Shown here: one piece after another, positions 1 to 9,530 of the stretch
How the letters are laid out: each line of letters begins with the position of its first letter
Position numbering within the stretch: the first letter of the stretch is position 1
Assembly: GCF_000002875.2 (NCBI RefSeq)
Contig: NC_009404.2
Coordinates: 161,501-225,500, forward strand
Origin: Leishmania infantum JPCM5
Lineage: Eukaryota; Euglenozoa; Kinetoplastea; Trypanosomatida; Trypanosomatidae
DNA: 64,000 nucleotides
Direction of reading: 5' to 3'
Position numbers and translations under genes: made by a program
The notes under the pieces: model-generated
Seen by the model: only the letters and a program-made list of their open reading frames with translations
Told to the model about the DNA's origin: nothing
Database searches by the model: none

Positions 1-2319
1 CTGCGTCAGTCTCTCACCCACGAGCGAGCAAACGCGGCTAAGCAGACGGCTGACGAGCTTGCCACGTCCTTCTCCATCAAGCAGCAGCTCCTTCAGTCGT
101 CGCTGCAGACGGAACGGGAGCGTCTGATGGAGGCGGAGGAGCAACTGCGGCTTGCGCGCCGCGAGGCGGCGCAGCGTAAGATGGAGCTCGAAGATTCGGC
201 TCATGCTTTGCAGGCCCTACAGAGCAAGTACGCGACGCTCGCGCACAGTCAAGGCGAGCACGCGGCGCAGGCGGCGCAGTGGCGTGAGCGGGCGGAGAAG
301 GTCACCGCCGAAGTTGCCCAGCTCGAGTCGCAGGTAAAGGTGTGGAAAGCAAAGGAAGTGGACTGGCAGGCGCGCGAGGCGCAGCTGCAGCTGCTGGCGC
401 ACGCTGCTGAGGAGCGGCGGGAGAAGGAAGAGACGTCGGCGCGGACGGCCCTGGCCCAGGTGGAGGCGGCGTTTACACAAACCTCGCAGAGTTACCAGGA
501 CTTGCTGGCGGAGGCGACGAAGCGCATGTCCTACCTTGAAAAGAGTCATCGGAAGTACAAACTGCTCAAGGAAGCCCACACCGCTCTGAAGACGGAGTAC
601 GAGCAGCTCGTTGACTCCTCGATGCACCGCGCACGGCAGTCGGAGGCAGAGCTCGTCTCGTTACGCGCCGAGGCACAGGAGCTGCGCCAGCAACTGCGTC
701 AACGAGACTCGGCCACGCAGGAGGAGACTGCATCCCATCAAGAGATGCTGAGCGACTACAAGCGGCGGCTGGAGCTGCAAGAGGCGAACGCGGCGGAGCA
801 GGTGAAAACTCTGCAACACCACATCGACACTGCGAGTCACACCATCGAGCTTCTGCGGTCGCAGATGGATAGCCTCAAGCAGGACCTGATAGACGAACAG
901 TCACAGCACCAGCAGATGCAAATGAAGGCGGCTCAGGCGGAGCTGCAGTGGAAAGAGACGCAACACGAGCAGCAACGTACGGCGGCGGCCTATAAGGTGC
1001 GCACTGAGGACACCATTGCGCAGCTGAAGCGGCAGCTCCGCGACAAGGACACCAAAATGCAAGCCCTTGCCGCCAGTGCCGCGGAGCCGGTTCAGCGACT
1101 ACGACAACAGCTGGACGACGAGCGGGGCCGCCGCGCGCGGCTCGAGGAGCAGTTCCGTGCCTACAAGAAAAAGGCCAAGGAGGCGAAGGAGCAGGCGGCG
1201 AGCGAGATGCGGCGAGAACAGCTACGCGCCGCTCTGCTGACACCGATGTCGTCCGCAGCCTCCTCGCGCGTTCGTTTTGCCCACTCGGCCACCGCCACAC
1301 CGTCGCCGCCGAGCTCGTCGGCACCCTGCTTCTCCGGCTGGAATGGCATGGGTGGTGGCACAAAAGCGGGGTCGGAGTGCGCCGCCTGGTCGGATGGGCC
1401 AGCTCACCCAGCCGTGAGGGTGTCCGCGCGTGGTGCGCGCGATGATCAGCGAGAGAGCCGCTTCGCTTACCCAGCTGTTTCGCGGACCGCCACCGCCCCT
1501 GCATCGAGCGTGCTTGCGAAAGCGTCCGTTGGGCACGCCAAGGAGGCTGACGCGGGAGGAGGCCGACGCGTTGCAGCCAACCACTCCGTGGCAATCCCGC
1601 GTACAGACGCTACGCGCTTTTCCTCTGAGGAGGGTGGCCGACTACCGCGCCCGGCTCCTTCTGCAGCGCCACCACCCCATCCATCCACGAAGACTGTTCA
1701 AGCTTCCGGGGAAGAAAAGGGCGAAGAAGATGCACAGGACCGTTGGACGTCCTCACCATGCGCAGTGGTAGCGGCCTCGGTGGCCGCGGATGCATCAGCC
1801 ATCTCGCCCAGCGCCACTGTGGAGTCGCTTTCCGGTATCTCGAGGACGTCGCCTTGCACAAGCACACTGATGCCAGGTGAGGACGACGCAGTGGGTGTCG
1901 CTGAAACTGAAGGGCCGGCGAGTACACGCACCGCGGAGCCGACGCTCTCGCTGCAGCCTCGCACCGCAAACAGCCCCGCCCGCACAGACGCAGCGGCCGC
2001 GAAAGTGCCTGCTGCTGATGAGGATGCCATTGCCACGCACGTCTACGCCGATTCTGGGGCGCAGGCGCACGAGCATCGCATGAGCACCTTCCACACAAGT
2101 GCCTCGGAGGTGCTGCGCCGCATTGCGGGAAGCCGAGAGGAGTTCCTGGCGCAGTGTGCCGCCATCGTGAAGAGCACGGCGGCTGCCAGTCGCCGAGGTG
2201 CGCAGGCGAGACGGCGACTTTCTGATGGGGACGCGCGTACTGCAGTGTCCGGCGACAACGCCAGTGCCTCCGAGGCGTCGCAGAGCGATGACGAAACGGA
2301 CGACCAGGAGCGCCTGTGA
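1..2319 (+). CDS. Coiled-coil protein, 5' end outside window
   Basis: The frame is open from base 1, so the first ATG at 127 is probably internal and the gene starts upstream; 772 residues are visible. Up to about base 1200 the product is an almost unbroken, Gln/Glu/Ala/Arg-rich heptad-type coiled coil with no proline, as in structural or cytoskeletal proteins. From about 1220 it changes to a disordered Ser/Ala/Pro/Thr-rich tail, with a short helical stretch near 2090-2170 and an acidic C-terminus. I see no enzymatic motif and no transmembrane segment. Role is unknown; a cytoskeletal, basal-body or scaffold protein would fit but this is inference. The gene is real judging from length and codon use; other-frame ORFs on top of it are shadows. 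Confidence 0.85.
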   Translation: MRQSLTHERANAAKQTADELATSFSIKQQLLQSSLQTERERLMEAEEQLRLARREAAQRKMELEDSAHALQALQSKYATLAHSQGEHAAQAAQWRERAEKVTAEVAQLESQVKVWKAKEVDWQAREAQLQLLAHAAEERREKEETSARTALAQVEAAFTQTSQSYQDLLAEATKRMSYLEKSHRKYKLLKEAHTALKTEYEQLVDSSMHRARQSEAELVSLRAEAQELRQQLRQRDSATQEETASHQEMLSDYKRRLELQEANAAEQVKTLQHHIDTASHTIELLRSQMDSLKQDLIDEQSQHQQMQMKAAQAELQWKETQHEQQRTAAAYKVRTEDTIAQLKRQLRDKDTKMQALAASAAEPVQRLRQQLDDERGRRARLEEQFRAYKKKAKEAKEQAASEMRREQLRAALLTPMSSAASSRVRFAHSATATPSPPSSSAPCFSGWNGMGGGTKAGSECAAWSDGPAHPAVRVSARGARDDQRESRFAYPAVSRTATAPASSVLAKASVGHAKEADAGGGRRVAANHSVAIPRTDATRFSSEEGGRLPRPAPSAAPPPHPSTKTVQASGEEKGEEDAQDRWTSSPCAVVAASVAADASAISPSATVESLSGISRTSPCTSTLMPGEDDAVGVAETEGPASTRTAEPTLSLQPRTANSPARTDAAAAKVPAADEDAIATHVYADSGAQAHEHRMSTFHTSASEVLRRIAGSREEFLAQCAAIVKSTAAASRRGAQARRRLSDGDARTAVSGDNASASEASQSDDETDDQERL

Positions 2320-3245
2320 AGTGCCGTTCGCAGGGCTTTGGTGGTACCGATAGAACCGTATATGCACCCCCATACACATATCCGTGGATGTGTGTGTGTG
2401 GCACATGGTGAGGGCAAGTGGTGTGTGAGTGTGTGCATAGGGGGGAGTTGCTGAGCGCCACAACGCGAGCGGTGGATGCCAACCAGGTGGCACACGATGA
2501 AGGCATCACCGCTCATGGACCGTCTTGTCTCCCCCGTCACCTGACGCCCCCGCCCCGGCCTGGCACATACTGATTCCACACGGTGCCATTGAAATCTTGG
2601 GACAGTGCTGCCTGTGCATCCAACGGTGCATGTGTGCGCGTGCGCCTGCTTTTGTAGGCGTATCTTCTTCATAGAAGTTTTCATAGCATTTACGTGTGTG
2701 CGTGTGCAGCTCTACTGGTGGGGTCTATTATGCATATGCAGGCGCCGAGGCACAGGCTTGCCGATTAACACCGCGACAATGACGAAAGTCTTGGGCGTGC
2801 ACGCAGGCACGTGCGCGTAACTGGCGACGCACGCTGCGTCGTAGCCCTGCACCGGCCTCCATTGGCGCTATGCAAGTTATCTATTATGCGTGACTTGAGG
2901 TGTGAGCTCCGCCGCCTTCCTTTGGTTTGTACCATTGGAGTCCGTACGCAGACTGAGGGGGAGCACCGCCCCATGCCCTTGTCCCATCGCTGTCCATCTT
3001 CCTCTCCGCCCCTCCGTTCTTACGCCCTCGCCTCGCCCTTGGCATGCGGGTGCCACTGGCGTGCGACGCCGGTGCACCGGGTGTTTGGTGCTCATCGTTG
3101 CGCTGCAGTGACACGCACTCTTAGTTCTCTCGTCCCGTCTCCTTTTAGCGTGCTTGTGCACCGCGTATTCGCACTGCGTCTCCTGCGTCTTGTCTCCGCT
3201 GCTCTCGGTAAGGGGGGGGTGCTGCGTGCACCTGTGCTGTCCAAC
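2320..3245. other. Intergenic spacer, coiled-coil gene to RRP8
   Basis: Holds the 3' UTR of the upstream gene (TG-rich around 2385-2430) and the 5' region of the RRP8 gene. Pyrimidine tracts lie near 2985-3030 and 3120-3148. The RRP8 frame stays open back to 2811 but has no ATG before 3246. No other gene seen. Confidence 0.7.
3120..3148 (+). promoter_or_regulatory. Probable trans-splice acceptor for RRP8
   Basis: A CT-rich tract runs directly into TTTTAG, with the AG at 3147-3148. It would leave a 5' UTR of about 97 bases before the ATG at 3246. This is the standard arrangement for spliced-leader addition in trypanosomatids. Confidence 0.55.
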
Positions 3246-4364
3246 ATGTTAGGCAGCCGCCACTTTCAAAGAAAGTACGAGAAGAAACAGAAGAAAAAGG
3301 AAGCCAAGAAAGCGTCCCAGGGTCCTCTGCGTGGTGCGGGTGGCTCGAGCAGCGCCAGCGCAACAGCAGCAGCGGGGGCGGCTTTCAAGCGCAAGGATGG
3401 CAGCACGCTAAAGGGGCCCGTCGTGTCGCACGGCGCCTTCATGGCGAGCCGCGACTCAGCGAATAACCGAAAAAATGTGCCGTTCCCGAGCAAGATGGAG
3501 GAGAAGGTTTACCGCAAGGAGCATCGCGTCCCAAAATACAACTGCATTGTCGACCCGGAGCGGCAGAACTTGGCTAAGGCAGCCGGGGCTAGCAGCGCCG
3601 CTCAGCGCCGTCGCGTTTTGCGGCAGAAGGGTGACGAGGACCTCCTCGACCACTTCCGCGAGCGCCTGAATGCCAGCACGTTCCGTCTCTTGAATGAGCA
3701 GGTGTACAACGCCCCGACCACACTAGCGAGTCGGCTGCTGCGCGAGGAGGCGACCTTTCGCGACTACCACACCGGCTACCACCAACAGCTCATGCAGTGG
3801 CCCATGAATCCGAGCACGCTCATTGTGGAGTCGCTGCTAGGGGACCGACGTGGGCGGTTTCTCGCGAACAAGGGGAAGAGCATGCCAGGGCACATCCCGG
3901 TCTCGTGGGTGGTGGCGGATATGGGTTGCGGTGAGGCCCAGATCGCCGCGGCGCTGAAGCCGAAGGGCTACACGGTGCACTCCTTCGACTTCTTTGCTCT
4001 AAACTCGCTGGTGACGGTGGCGGACACCACCAAGGTGCCCCTCGCGGACAACTATGTCGACGTCTGTGTCTTTTCGCTTAGCCTGATGGCGACGGACTAC
4101 GTCAAGAGCCTCTTCGAGGCCTTCCGCATCTTGAAGCCGAAGCGGCTGCTCAAGATCATCGAAGTGCGCTCCCGTGTGCCGTTCCCGCGCAAGTTTGCAG
4201 AGCTCGTCGAGGACATCGGCTTTGAGGTGGATTACAGCGACGTCGCCGGCGACTACTTCGTTGCCTTCGACTTCATCAAGAAGGACGGCCAGGCGGCCGC
4301 CAACACGCAGCTACGCCACGAACCGGGTGACGTGCTCGTGCCATCCCTTTACAAGAAGCGGTGA
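3246..4364 (+). CDS. RRP8: RRP8-like rRNA adenine methyltransferase
   Basis: A 372-residue protein of the Rrp8 family, nucleolar SAM-dependent enzymes that make N1-methyladenosine in the large-subunit rRNA. Residues 1-60 are very basic (KYEKKQKKKEAKK), fitting a nucleolar signal. The family's RLNASTFRLLNEQVY-type segment lies near residue 140. The Rossmann SAM-binding motif VVADMGCGEAQIA is near residue 222, followed by VHSFDFFALN, VPLADNYVDVCVFSLSLM and LKIIEVRSRVP, all in the order expected for Rrp8. The first ATG in frame after the acceptor at 3148 is 3246. Length is close to yeast Rrp8. Confidence in the family is high; the exact target base in this organism is inferred. Confidence 0.93.
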   Translation: MLGSRHFQRKYEKKQKKKEAKKASQGPLRGAGGSSSASATAAAGAAFKRKDGSTLKGPVVSHGAFMASRDSANNRKNVPFPSKMEEKVYRKEHRVPKYNCIVDPERQNLAKAAGASSAAQRRRVLRQKGDEDLLDHFRERLNASTFRLLNEQVYNAPTTLASRLLREEATFRDYHTGYHQQLMQWPMNPSTLIVESLLGDRRGRFLANKGKSMPGHIPVSWVVADMGCGEAQIAAALKPKGYTVHSFDFFALNSLVTVADTTKVPLADNYVDVCVFSLSLMATDYVKSLFEAFRILKPKRLLKIIEVRSRVPFPRKFAELVEDIGFEVDYSDVAGDYFVAFDFIKKDGQAAANTQLRHEPGDVLVPSLYKKR

Positions 4365-5668
4365 GGGGTTAAGGGTCGGGGGAATAGGGGCGGTGGGCGG
4401 CGCGCCTTTTCGGCTTCCTTCGCCGAAAGTGGCCGTCCGCTGGTACGACAGTGTGTGGGGGTGGGGTGGGGGGAGGGAAACGGCAGCGGTGCGCACGGTT
4501 AGCCGCTCGGCATCATACAAAACGAAGAGACAATACCGTCATGTGTTGCCCCTCCCCCATTTTCGACCTCCCCCACCCCCCACCCCACCGTCGCAGGGGT
4601 CGCGAGTGTCGAGCGCATGCACACACACACACACACACACACGCATACTTCTCTGCCTATGGAGCACGCCTCCTTGTCCCTCTTTCTTCCCCGCCCCTAC
4701 CCTTGTTTTCGTGTCGTTGGTGTGGAATAACGTGCGTGTAAGGCGTGAGCGAGCTGAGCGGCGTGAGGGGCGTTACCTGCCACCTGGCCTGATTTTTGTG
4801 TCCTCGTTCTCTGTGTCCTTGCCAGGGAGAGGAAGAGAAAAAATGGGATGACCTGCCGAGATGCTTGATCCTCGCATGCGCAACGCGCGGCGCTGGACGT
4901 GTGCGGTGCCACGAATGTTCCGATGCGCTCATACACCCGCGCCTCTACCTTTTCCCGGCACACACGAATGTAGTCTCTACGATTCAGAAGGACCGCCAAG
5001 CCAGCACCTCGGTGAGATGCGTTGCACCGCCGCCGCTACCCCATCTCTCTCTCCTCTCGGCATCCTCTTCTTCAAGGCATTGTGATGGGTGTGCTGCCCG
5101 GCAGGCCCCTTTTACACCAGCGCATCAGACGTGCTGATCGTTTTCTTTTCGGTTTGGCACGACTCATCGCTCTCCCTCCTCTCTGCGCTACCTCACGCTC
5201 CCCGCGTGCTCACAATAGTCCTCGCGCTCGTTACTGTCTCCCGATCCTTTTATCGCTTTACCGCCTCGCGCTTCTCTCCTGCGTAAGCGCGCCCATCGAC
5301 CTTGCTGGAAGACGAGCATCCCTTTCTACCCCCTCGCCCCCCCCCACACACACACACCAAAAAGAAAGTTGAGGCGAGAGAGGGGACCGACCTGGGCCTC
5401 GTGCCGGAGGGCTCACATAGATTACGCGGGACGGAGACCAGCGGTGACGCGCGGGCATATCGACAAGCAAAACGCCGACAGAGAGACGGAGGCCGACTTG
5501 TTTGCATCGCCGTCTCACATCGGCGCGATTTGGGCTCGCACAGACGCGAGGGAGCTACACCTGATCCTCGTGCCTCCGACACCACCCACCTCAGCGCACT
5601 CTCGCTTTCCAAGCACCTCGCTCTCTACCTCTGCCGATCGCAGTTTTCTCCTTCTTTTACTTGTTGAC
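4365..5668. other. Intergenic spacer, RRP8 to GPDH-like gene
   Basis: G-rich just after the RRP8 stop, then a (CA)n repeat at 4620-4642 and several pyrimidine tracts (about 5026-5070, 5220-5280, 5590-5640). The frame of the next gene is open from 5369 but only through a TTG, so that extension is probably untranslated. No gene recognised. Confidence 0.65.
4620..4642. repeat. (CA)n microsatellite
   Basis: About eleven perfect CA units in the 3' UTR/intergenic region downstream of RRP8. Confidence 0.9.
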
Positions 5669-8044
5669 ATGAGCCGGCACAGCCGCAAGTTGCACGTGCG
5701 CCTGCTGCGCGCCGCCGTCGTCGTCGCTGCAGGCACATTTGCATATCGGCGATGGTGTCTTCGCCCCTACAGCGCGTTGTCGGCTTCTGCCTACCGGCCG
5801 GCGAATGGAGCCGACCATTACCGTGACAGTCCCGCACCGCGCTCTTCGCGCTGGGCAGCGCTGCAACGAAGCTCAGCAGCGGACCCATTTGACCTCCTCG
5901 TGATTGGTGGGGGCCTCACAGGCCTCTACACTGCCGTCGATGCGGCACAACGCGGGCTGCGAGTGGCTTTGGTCGACGCGGCAGACTTCGGTGGAGGCAG
6001 CGCAGCTTCGTGCATGCCCTCTGTCTCTCCGGGCGCGTTGCCGTACGTGCAGCGAGCTCTGCGACAGCGCGACTGGGACTGGCTGCGGATGGCGGCAACC
6101 GTGCTCGTGGAGGAGACGACGTGGCGCAACGTCGCACCGCGGTGTGTCGTGGCGCCCGACACACTGCTGCGACGCTGGCAGAACTGGCGTTGGCGAGGCA
6201 CCGTGGGCGGAAGCGGCTGCGAAGCCGCGTCCAAAGCAGGGGCCGCCGAAGATGGCACCACTGCTGTGTTACATTCAGAAGAAACTTCAGCGAAAGCGCC
6301 GTCGTTACTGCCTTTCGATCCGACGCCTGCCACAACGACGCTGTTGCCAGCCTTGCACTCGACAGAGATGGTGGAGTACGTCTGCGCCGCGATTTTGAGT
6401 ACGGTGATGAGCATTTTTTGCGGCCCGCTGCGCCCGAACCTCGTGCTACCTGGGCCCGTCGTCCAGGCGCGTCTACCAGCGCTCGCGCCCAGCTCGGGGC
6501 CGTCCCCCTCGCCAGCGCGACTGCGAGGGGGCATCATAGCCAACGACTTCGCGCTGCGTGGAAATACAGTCGCCGTGTCGCTTGCACGCACCGCAGAGGA
6601 GCTCGGTGTGACGGTGTTATCCTATGCCCCTGTGTTCGCCATTCAAGAGGTTTCTGCGCCGGCCACGACGGAGATGGAGATGAGTTCGCCGTCCAGTTCT
6701 ACCCGCGCCTCTTCGTGCGCTGGCGTGATGCTGGTCTCTGTTCGCGATGCGTTGGCTGCGAAGGCAGTTGCAGCGAGTCTGCCAGCGTCGCCAGACCGAT
6801 CACGGCCACGCTTCTTGCAGCGGCTACTGGGACAGAGCAGCGCCTCTTCTCCCTCATCCACTGCCGACTCGGCTGCATCGCCGAGAAGCGCAGTATGGAG
6901 CCCGGATGCCGCAACCACGACGCACGTCTACACACGCGGCGTGGTGAACTGCACAGGTTGCTGGGCAGACACCGTGAAGGCCATGTTCGACGGAAACGCC
7001 AGTGACACCGTGCCGGCTGCGTTTGCCGGATACCAGGCGTACTCCTACCTGATTGCTCCCGCCAACGCCGTGCATGCTGCGCCGCCCCCATCAACGCCAC
7101 CCACGGACAGCCACGGCGTAGGACAGGGGGCCGTGGCCTCCTTACCGCCGCTTTCCGAGACGATGCGGGCAGCGGCACTGCTCTTCAGCTCTCCACGGCT
7201 GAGCTTTGCCTCGGTGATGGTGCTGCCGTGGTGGGACCGGTGCGTGATGCTGGGGCCGAGTATCTCTTCGCTGCCACGGCTGCCGGCGACCGTCACGGCG
7301 CACACCAACGGTTTGCTGCACTCGGTGGACGGATACGCCGCACAGCGCCAGCGTACGCTGTCGATGCTGCGCAGCAGCGGCGTGTCTGTGGACGCATCGC
7401 GCCTGCTCTCGTGCGTGTCGCAGATTGTGCCGCACGTGAAGGGGCCTAAGGAAGTGCCGTGGACTGGAGCGCTGCTGCATCGAGGCTACGCCTTGCACTT
7501 TTCTTCAGTGCCGCTGCCCAAGAGAGGCGACCAGGGTGACATCGAAGAACTTGTGTCTTTGGTAAGCAACTGTGCAGACGCCACCGGGGACGCTGTCGCT
7601 GTTGCGCGCCGCGACGTCCCGCTCCTCCACGTGTACGGCGGTACCCCGCTGTTGGCACGTCGGATTGCTGAGGAGGCGGTCGACGCCCTTGTGTACCACG
7701 AGCCGCCGCTGTTCTCAGAGAAGACGCGCAAGAAGCTCCACCGGTGCCGCACGCGCTATCTGCAACTGACTACGCCAGCTTCTCTCTGCACCACCACCGA
7801 TAGCGGGCCGATGAACGCACGAGCGCGTCTGGAGACCCTTGTGAAGGACACCTACGCTGAACGCGTAGTCGATGTCGTAGCCCGCCGCACACACACCGCG
7901 TACACCAGCCCTGCCGAAGCCCTGCAAGCCATACCCACGCTAGCGAGCGTCATGGGTGGTCTGCTGCAGTGGGATGAAGCCAGGAGATTTTCAGAGGTTG
8001 AGGCTGCGCGGCGTCTCGTGCACAGCGTGGCGGTAACCGTTTGA
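5669..8044 (+). CDS. Divergent FAD glycerol-3-phosphate dehydrogenase-like protein
   Basis: A 791-residue flavoprotein. Residues 12-27 form a hydrophobic N-terminal segment after several Arg/His residues, suggesting membrane insertion or mitochondrial targeting. The FAD-binding start LLVIGGGLTGLYTAVDAAQ lies at 77-95, followed by VALVDAADFGGG. Later blocks match GlpD/GPD2: NDFALRGNTVAVSLARTAEE, GVVNCTGCWADTVKAM, a VLPWWDR..MLGPS strand and a HVYGGTPLLARRIAEEAVD helix. The usual family signature after the FAD motif (G-T-S-S-R-S-T-K-L-I-H-G-G) is replaced by GSAASCMPSVSPGA, and Ser/Ala-rich insertions make the protein longer than typical members. It may therefore be a paralogue with changed activity. 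ATG 5669 is the first in frame; a pyrimidine tract with AG at 5642-5643 precedes it. Confidence 0.82.
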   Translation: MSRHSRKLHVRLLRAAVVVAAGTFAYRRWCLRPYSALSASAYRPANGADHYRDSPAPRSSRWAALQRSSAADPFDLLVIGGGLTGLYTAVDAAQRGLRVALVDAADFGGGSAASCMPSVSPGALPYVQRALRQRDWDWLRMAATVLVEETTWRNVAPRCVVAPDTLLRRWQNWRWRGTVGGSGCEAASKAGAAEDGTTAVLHSEETSAKAPSLLPFDPTPATTTLLPALHSTEMVEYVCAAILSTVMSIFCGPLRPNLVLPGPVVQARLPALAPSSGPSPSPARLRGGIIANDFALRGNTVAVSLARTAEELGVTVLSYAPVFAIQEVSAPATTEMEMSSPSSSTRASSCAGVMLVSVRDALAAKAVAASLPASPDRSRPRFLQRLLGQSSASSPSSTADSAASPRSAVWSPDAATTTHVYTRGVVNCTGCWADTVKAMFDGNASDTVPAAFAGYQAYSYLIAPANAVHAAPPPSTPPTDSHGVGQGAVASLPPLSETMRAAALLFSSPRLSFASVMVLPWWDRCVMLGPSISSLPRLPATVTAHTNGLLHSVDGYAAQRQRTLSMLRSSGVSVDASRLLSCVSQIVPHVKGPKEVPWTGALLHRGYALHFSSVPLPKRGDQGDIEELVSLVSNCADATGDAVAVARRDVPLLHVYGGTPLLARRIAEEAVDALVYHEPPLFSEKTRKKLHRCRTRYLQLTTPASLCTTTDSGPMNARARLETLVKDTYAERVVDVVARRTHTAYTSPAEALQAIPTLASVMGGLLQWDEARRFSEVEAARRLVHSVAVTV

Positions 8045-9530
8045 ATTGCGTTGTCGATGCTGTTCGCGGCGGTGGCGGTGGGGCGGAACGTCCGTCTTGG
8101 AAGAGGGCGGCGCTTCTTTGGTACCCCTTGTCTCTGTGTGGCTCCAGCGGTGTTTTGTGCGCTATGGTCGCAAGCCGCCAGCCGCCAGCCAGCCACCCCA
8201 CTCTCTCCTTCGCAGTCACGCAGACAGGCACACACGCACACGGAGATAGAGAGACTGAAGCACTCTTCCTGTTCTTCTATCTCTGTGTCTTTAGAGGATC
8301 CGGCCAGGTGGCCTGCCCATCGCTCTCCGTGCCTGCGGTCGCGTACGCGCGCGTTCTTACGCCTCACGTGTGACCGGACACCTTCTCTCTACTTTGGTCC
8401 TTTCGTGTCTCCCTCTGTCTGCGCGCTCCATGGCATCGCCGCAAAACGCCACAGGAACGCTGAAAAAAAAAAGCCCGTAGGGCGGGGGGAGGGGAGGGGC
8501 GCCGGGTGTGCACACGCTGGATCTATCATTGCGGCGCCAGAGCGTGCAAGTGTTTTTTTTTTTCGGTAGCGGTGATGGTGGTGATGGGGCACTGGATAGC
8601 CTACATGCGTCAACGCGCGCGCTCAATCGTGCGATCGTGCGGGGTGCGGCGTGAGGGTGCTCATTTCCCGTTTTGAAAGAAGGCGATGTTTCGGGGCGGG
8701 ATGTTGGTCCTCGCTCTCCCTCGCCCTCTCCCCGGCTGCCCCCCCCCACCGAAGCAGCTCACTGCAGCTGGAACGTCTTGCGCCGCGCTTTGATTTGCGC
8801 TCTGTTCTTGCGTCGAGGGCTCAGTGCCCCCCCCCCACAGACACACACACACACACCTCCACCCCAATCGTGCGCCCGCATTTCTTTACTTGAGGGCCGT
8901 CTACTCTTCCGCTCTCCCTCCTTTCTTGTCGGTCGCAACTCCCGCTTCAATGTCGCCCGCGCGCCGACGTCCCATCCGGCTGTTGATTGCACTGCCAGTA
9001 GTGTGCTGCTGCTGCTGCCGGCGCGATTTCTTCGCCCTTGCGATTTAACTGCGTACTTTTCAATTTCTCGCTGTGTCTCTCCGTTGCATGCACCGTCGTG
9101 AGGCGCAGCGCTGCCGCCGGCCGACATACCAGCGTAAGTGGTACAGCTTGGCGCCTCTGTATCTCCCCTTCTCCCGGCATCGTAGCGACGCCACCGTTCA
9201 CGCACGCACAGGCACCCGCGGCTCGCGCCAGCACATTGAAGTCGCGCGCGCTCTCCTGGCGTTTCTTGGGACAAGCGAAACGCCTTAACCCGCAAACACA
9301 CACCGGGAGGCTCTCGTACACGCACCATCTCCACTCCGGCCTGCTCGCGTATTCTATGTGAGGGTGAGTGCGCCAGTCACGCTTTCCGTGCAGCCGCCGG
9401 TGCAGTGATTCACTCTCCGACGTGGCGGCAAGAGCGCCGGGCGCTCACAGCAGCACTCTGTGCACACTCTTGCACGTGAGCCCACTTACCTGTGGCATTG
9501 GACCGGAAAGAACGGGAGAGCGGACCCGCA
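8045..9530. other. Intergenic spacer, GPDH-like gene to GGCT gene
   Basis: Contains homopolymer runs (A8-9 near 8463, T9-10 near 8552, C7-9 near 8740 and 8827), a CA repeat near 8840 and pyrimidine tracts. The downstream reading frame begins at a GTG (9492), with the first ATG at 9531. No gene recognised. Confidence 0.65.

Noticed and set aside
217..2509. Long - strand ORFs opposite the coiled-coil gene, and similar ones elsewhere
   Set aside because: Antisense shadows of GC-rich coding sequence; Arg/Leu/Pro/Cys-rich and without recognisable motifs. No - strand gene is supported anywhere in the window.
5369..5668. 100-codon N-terminal extension of the GPDH-like ORF
   Set aside because: Starts at TTG, not ATG, and passes through a pyrimidine tract; the first ATG is 5669.
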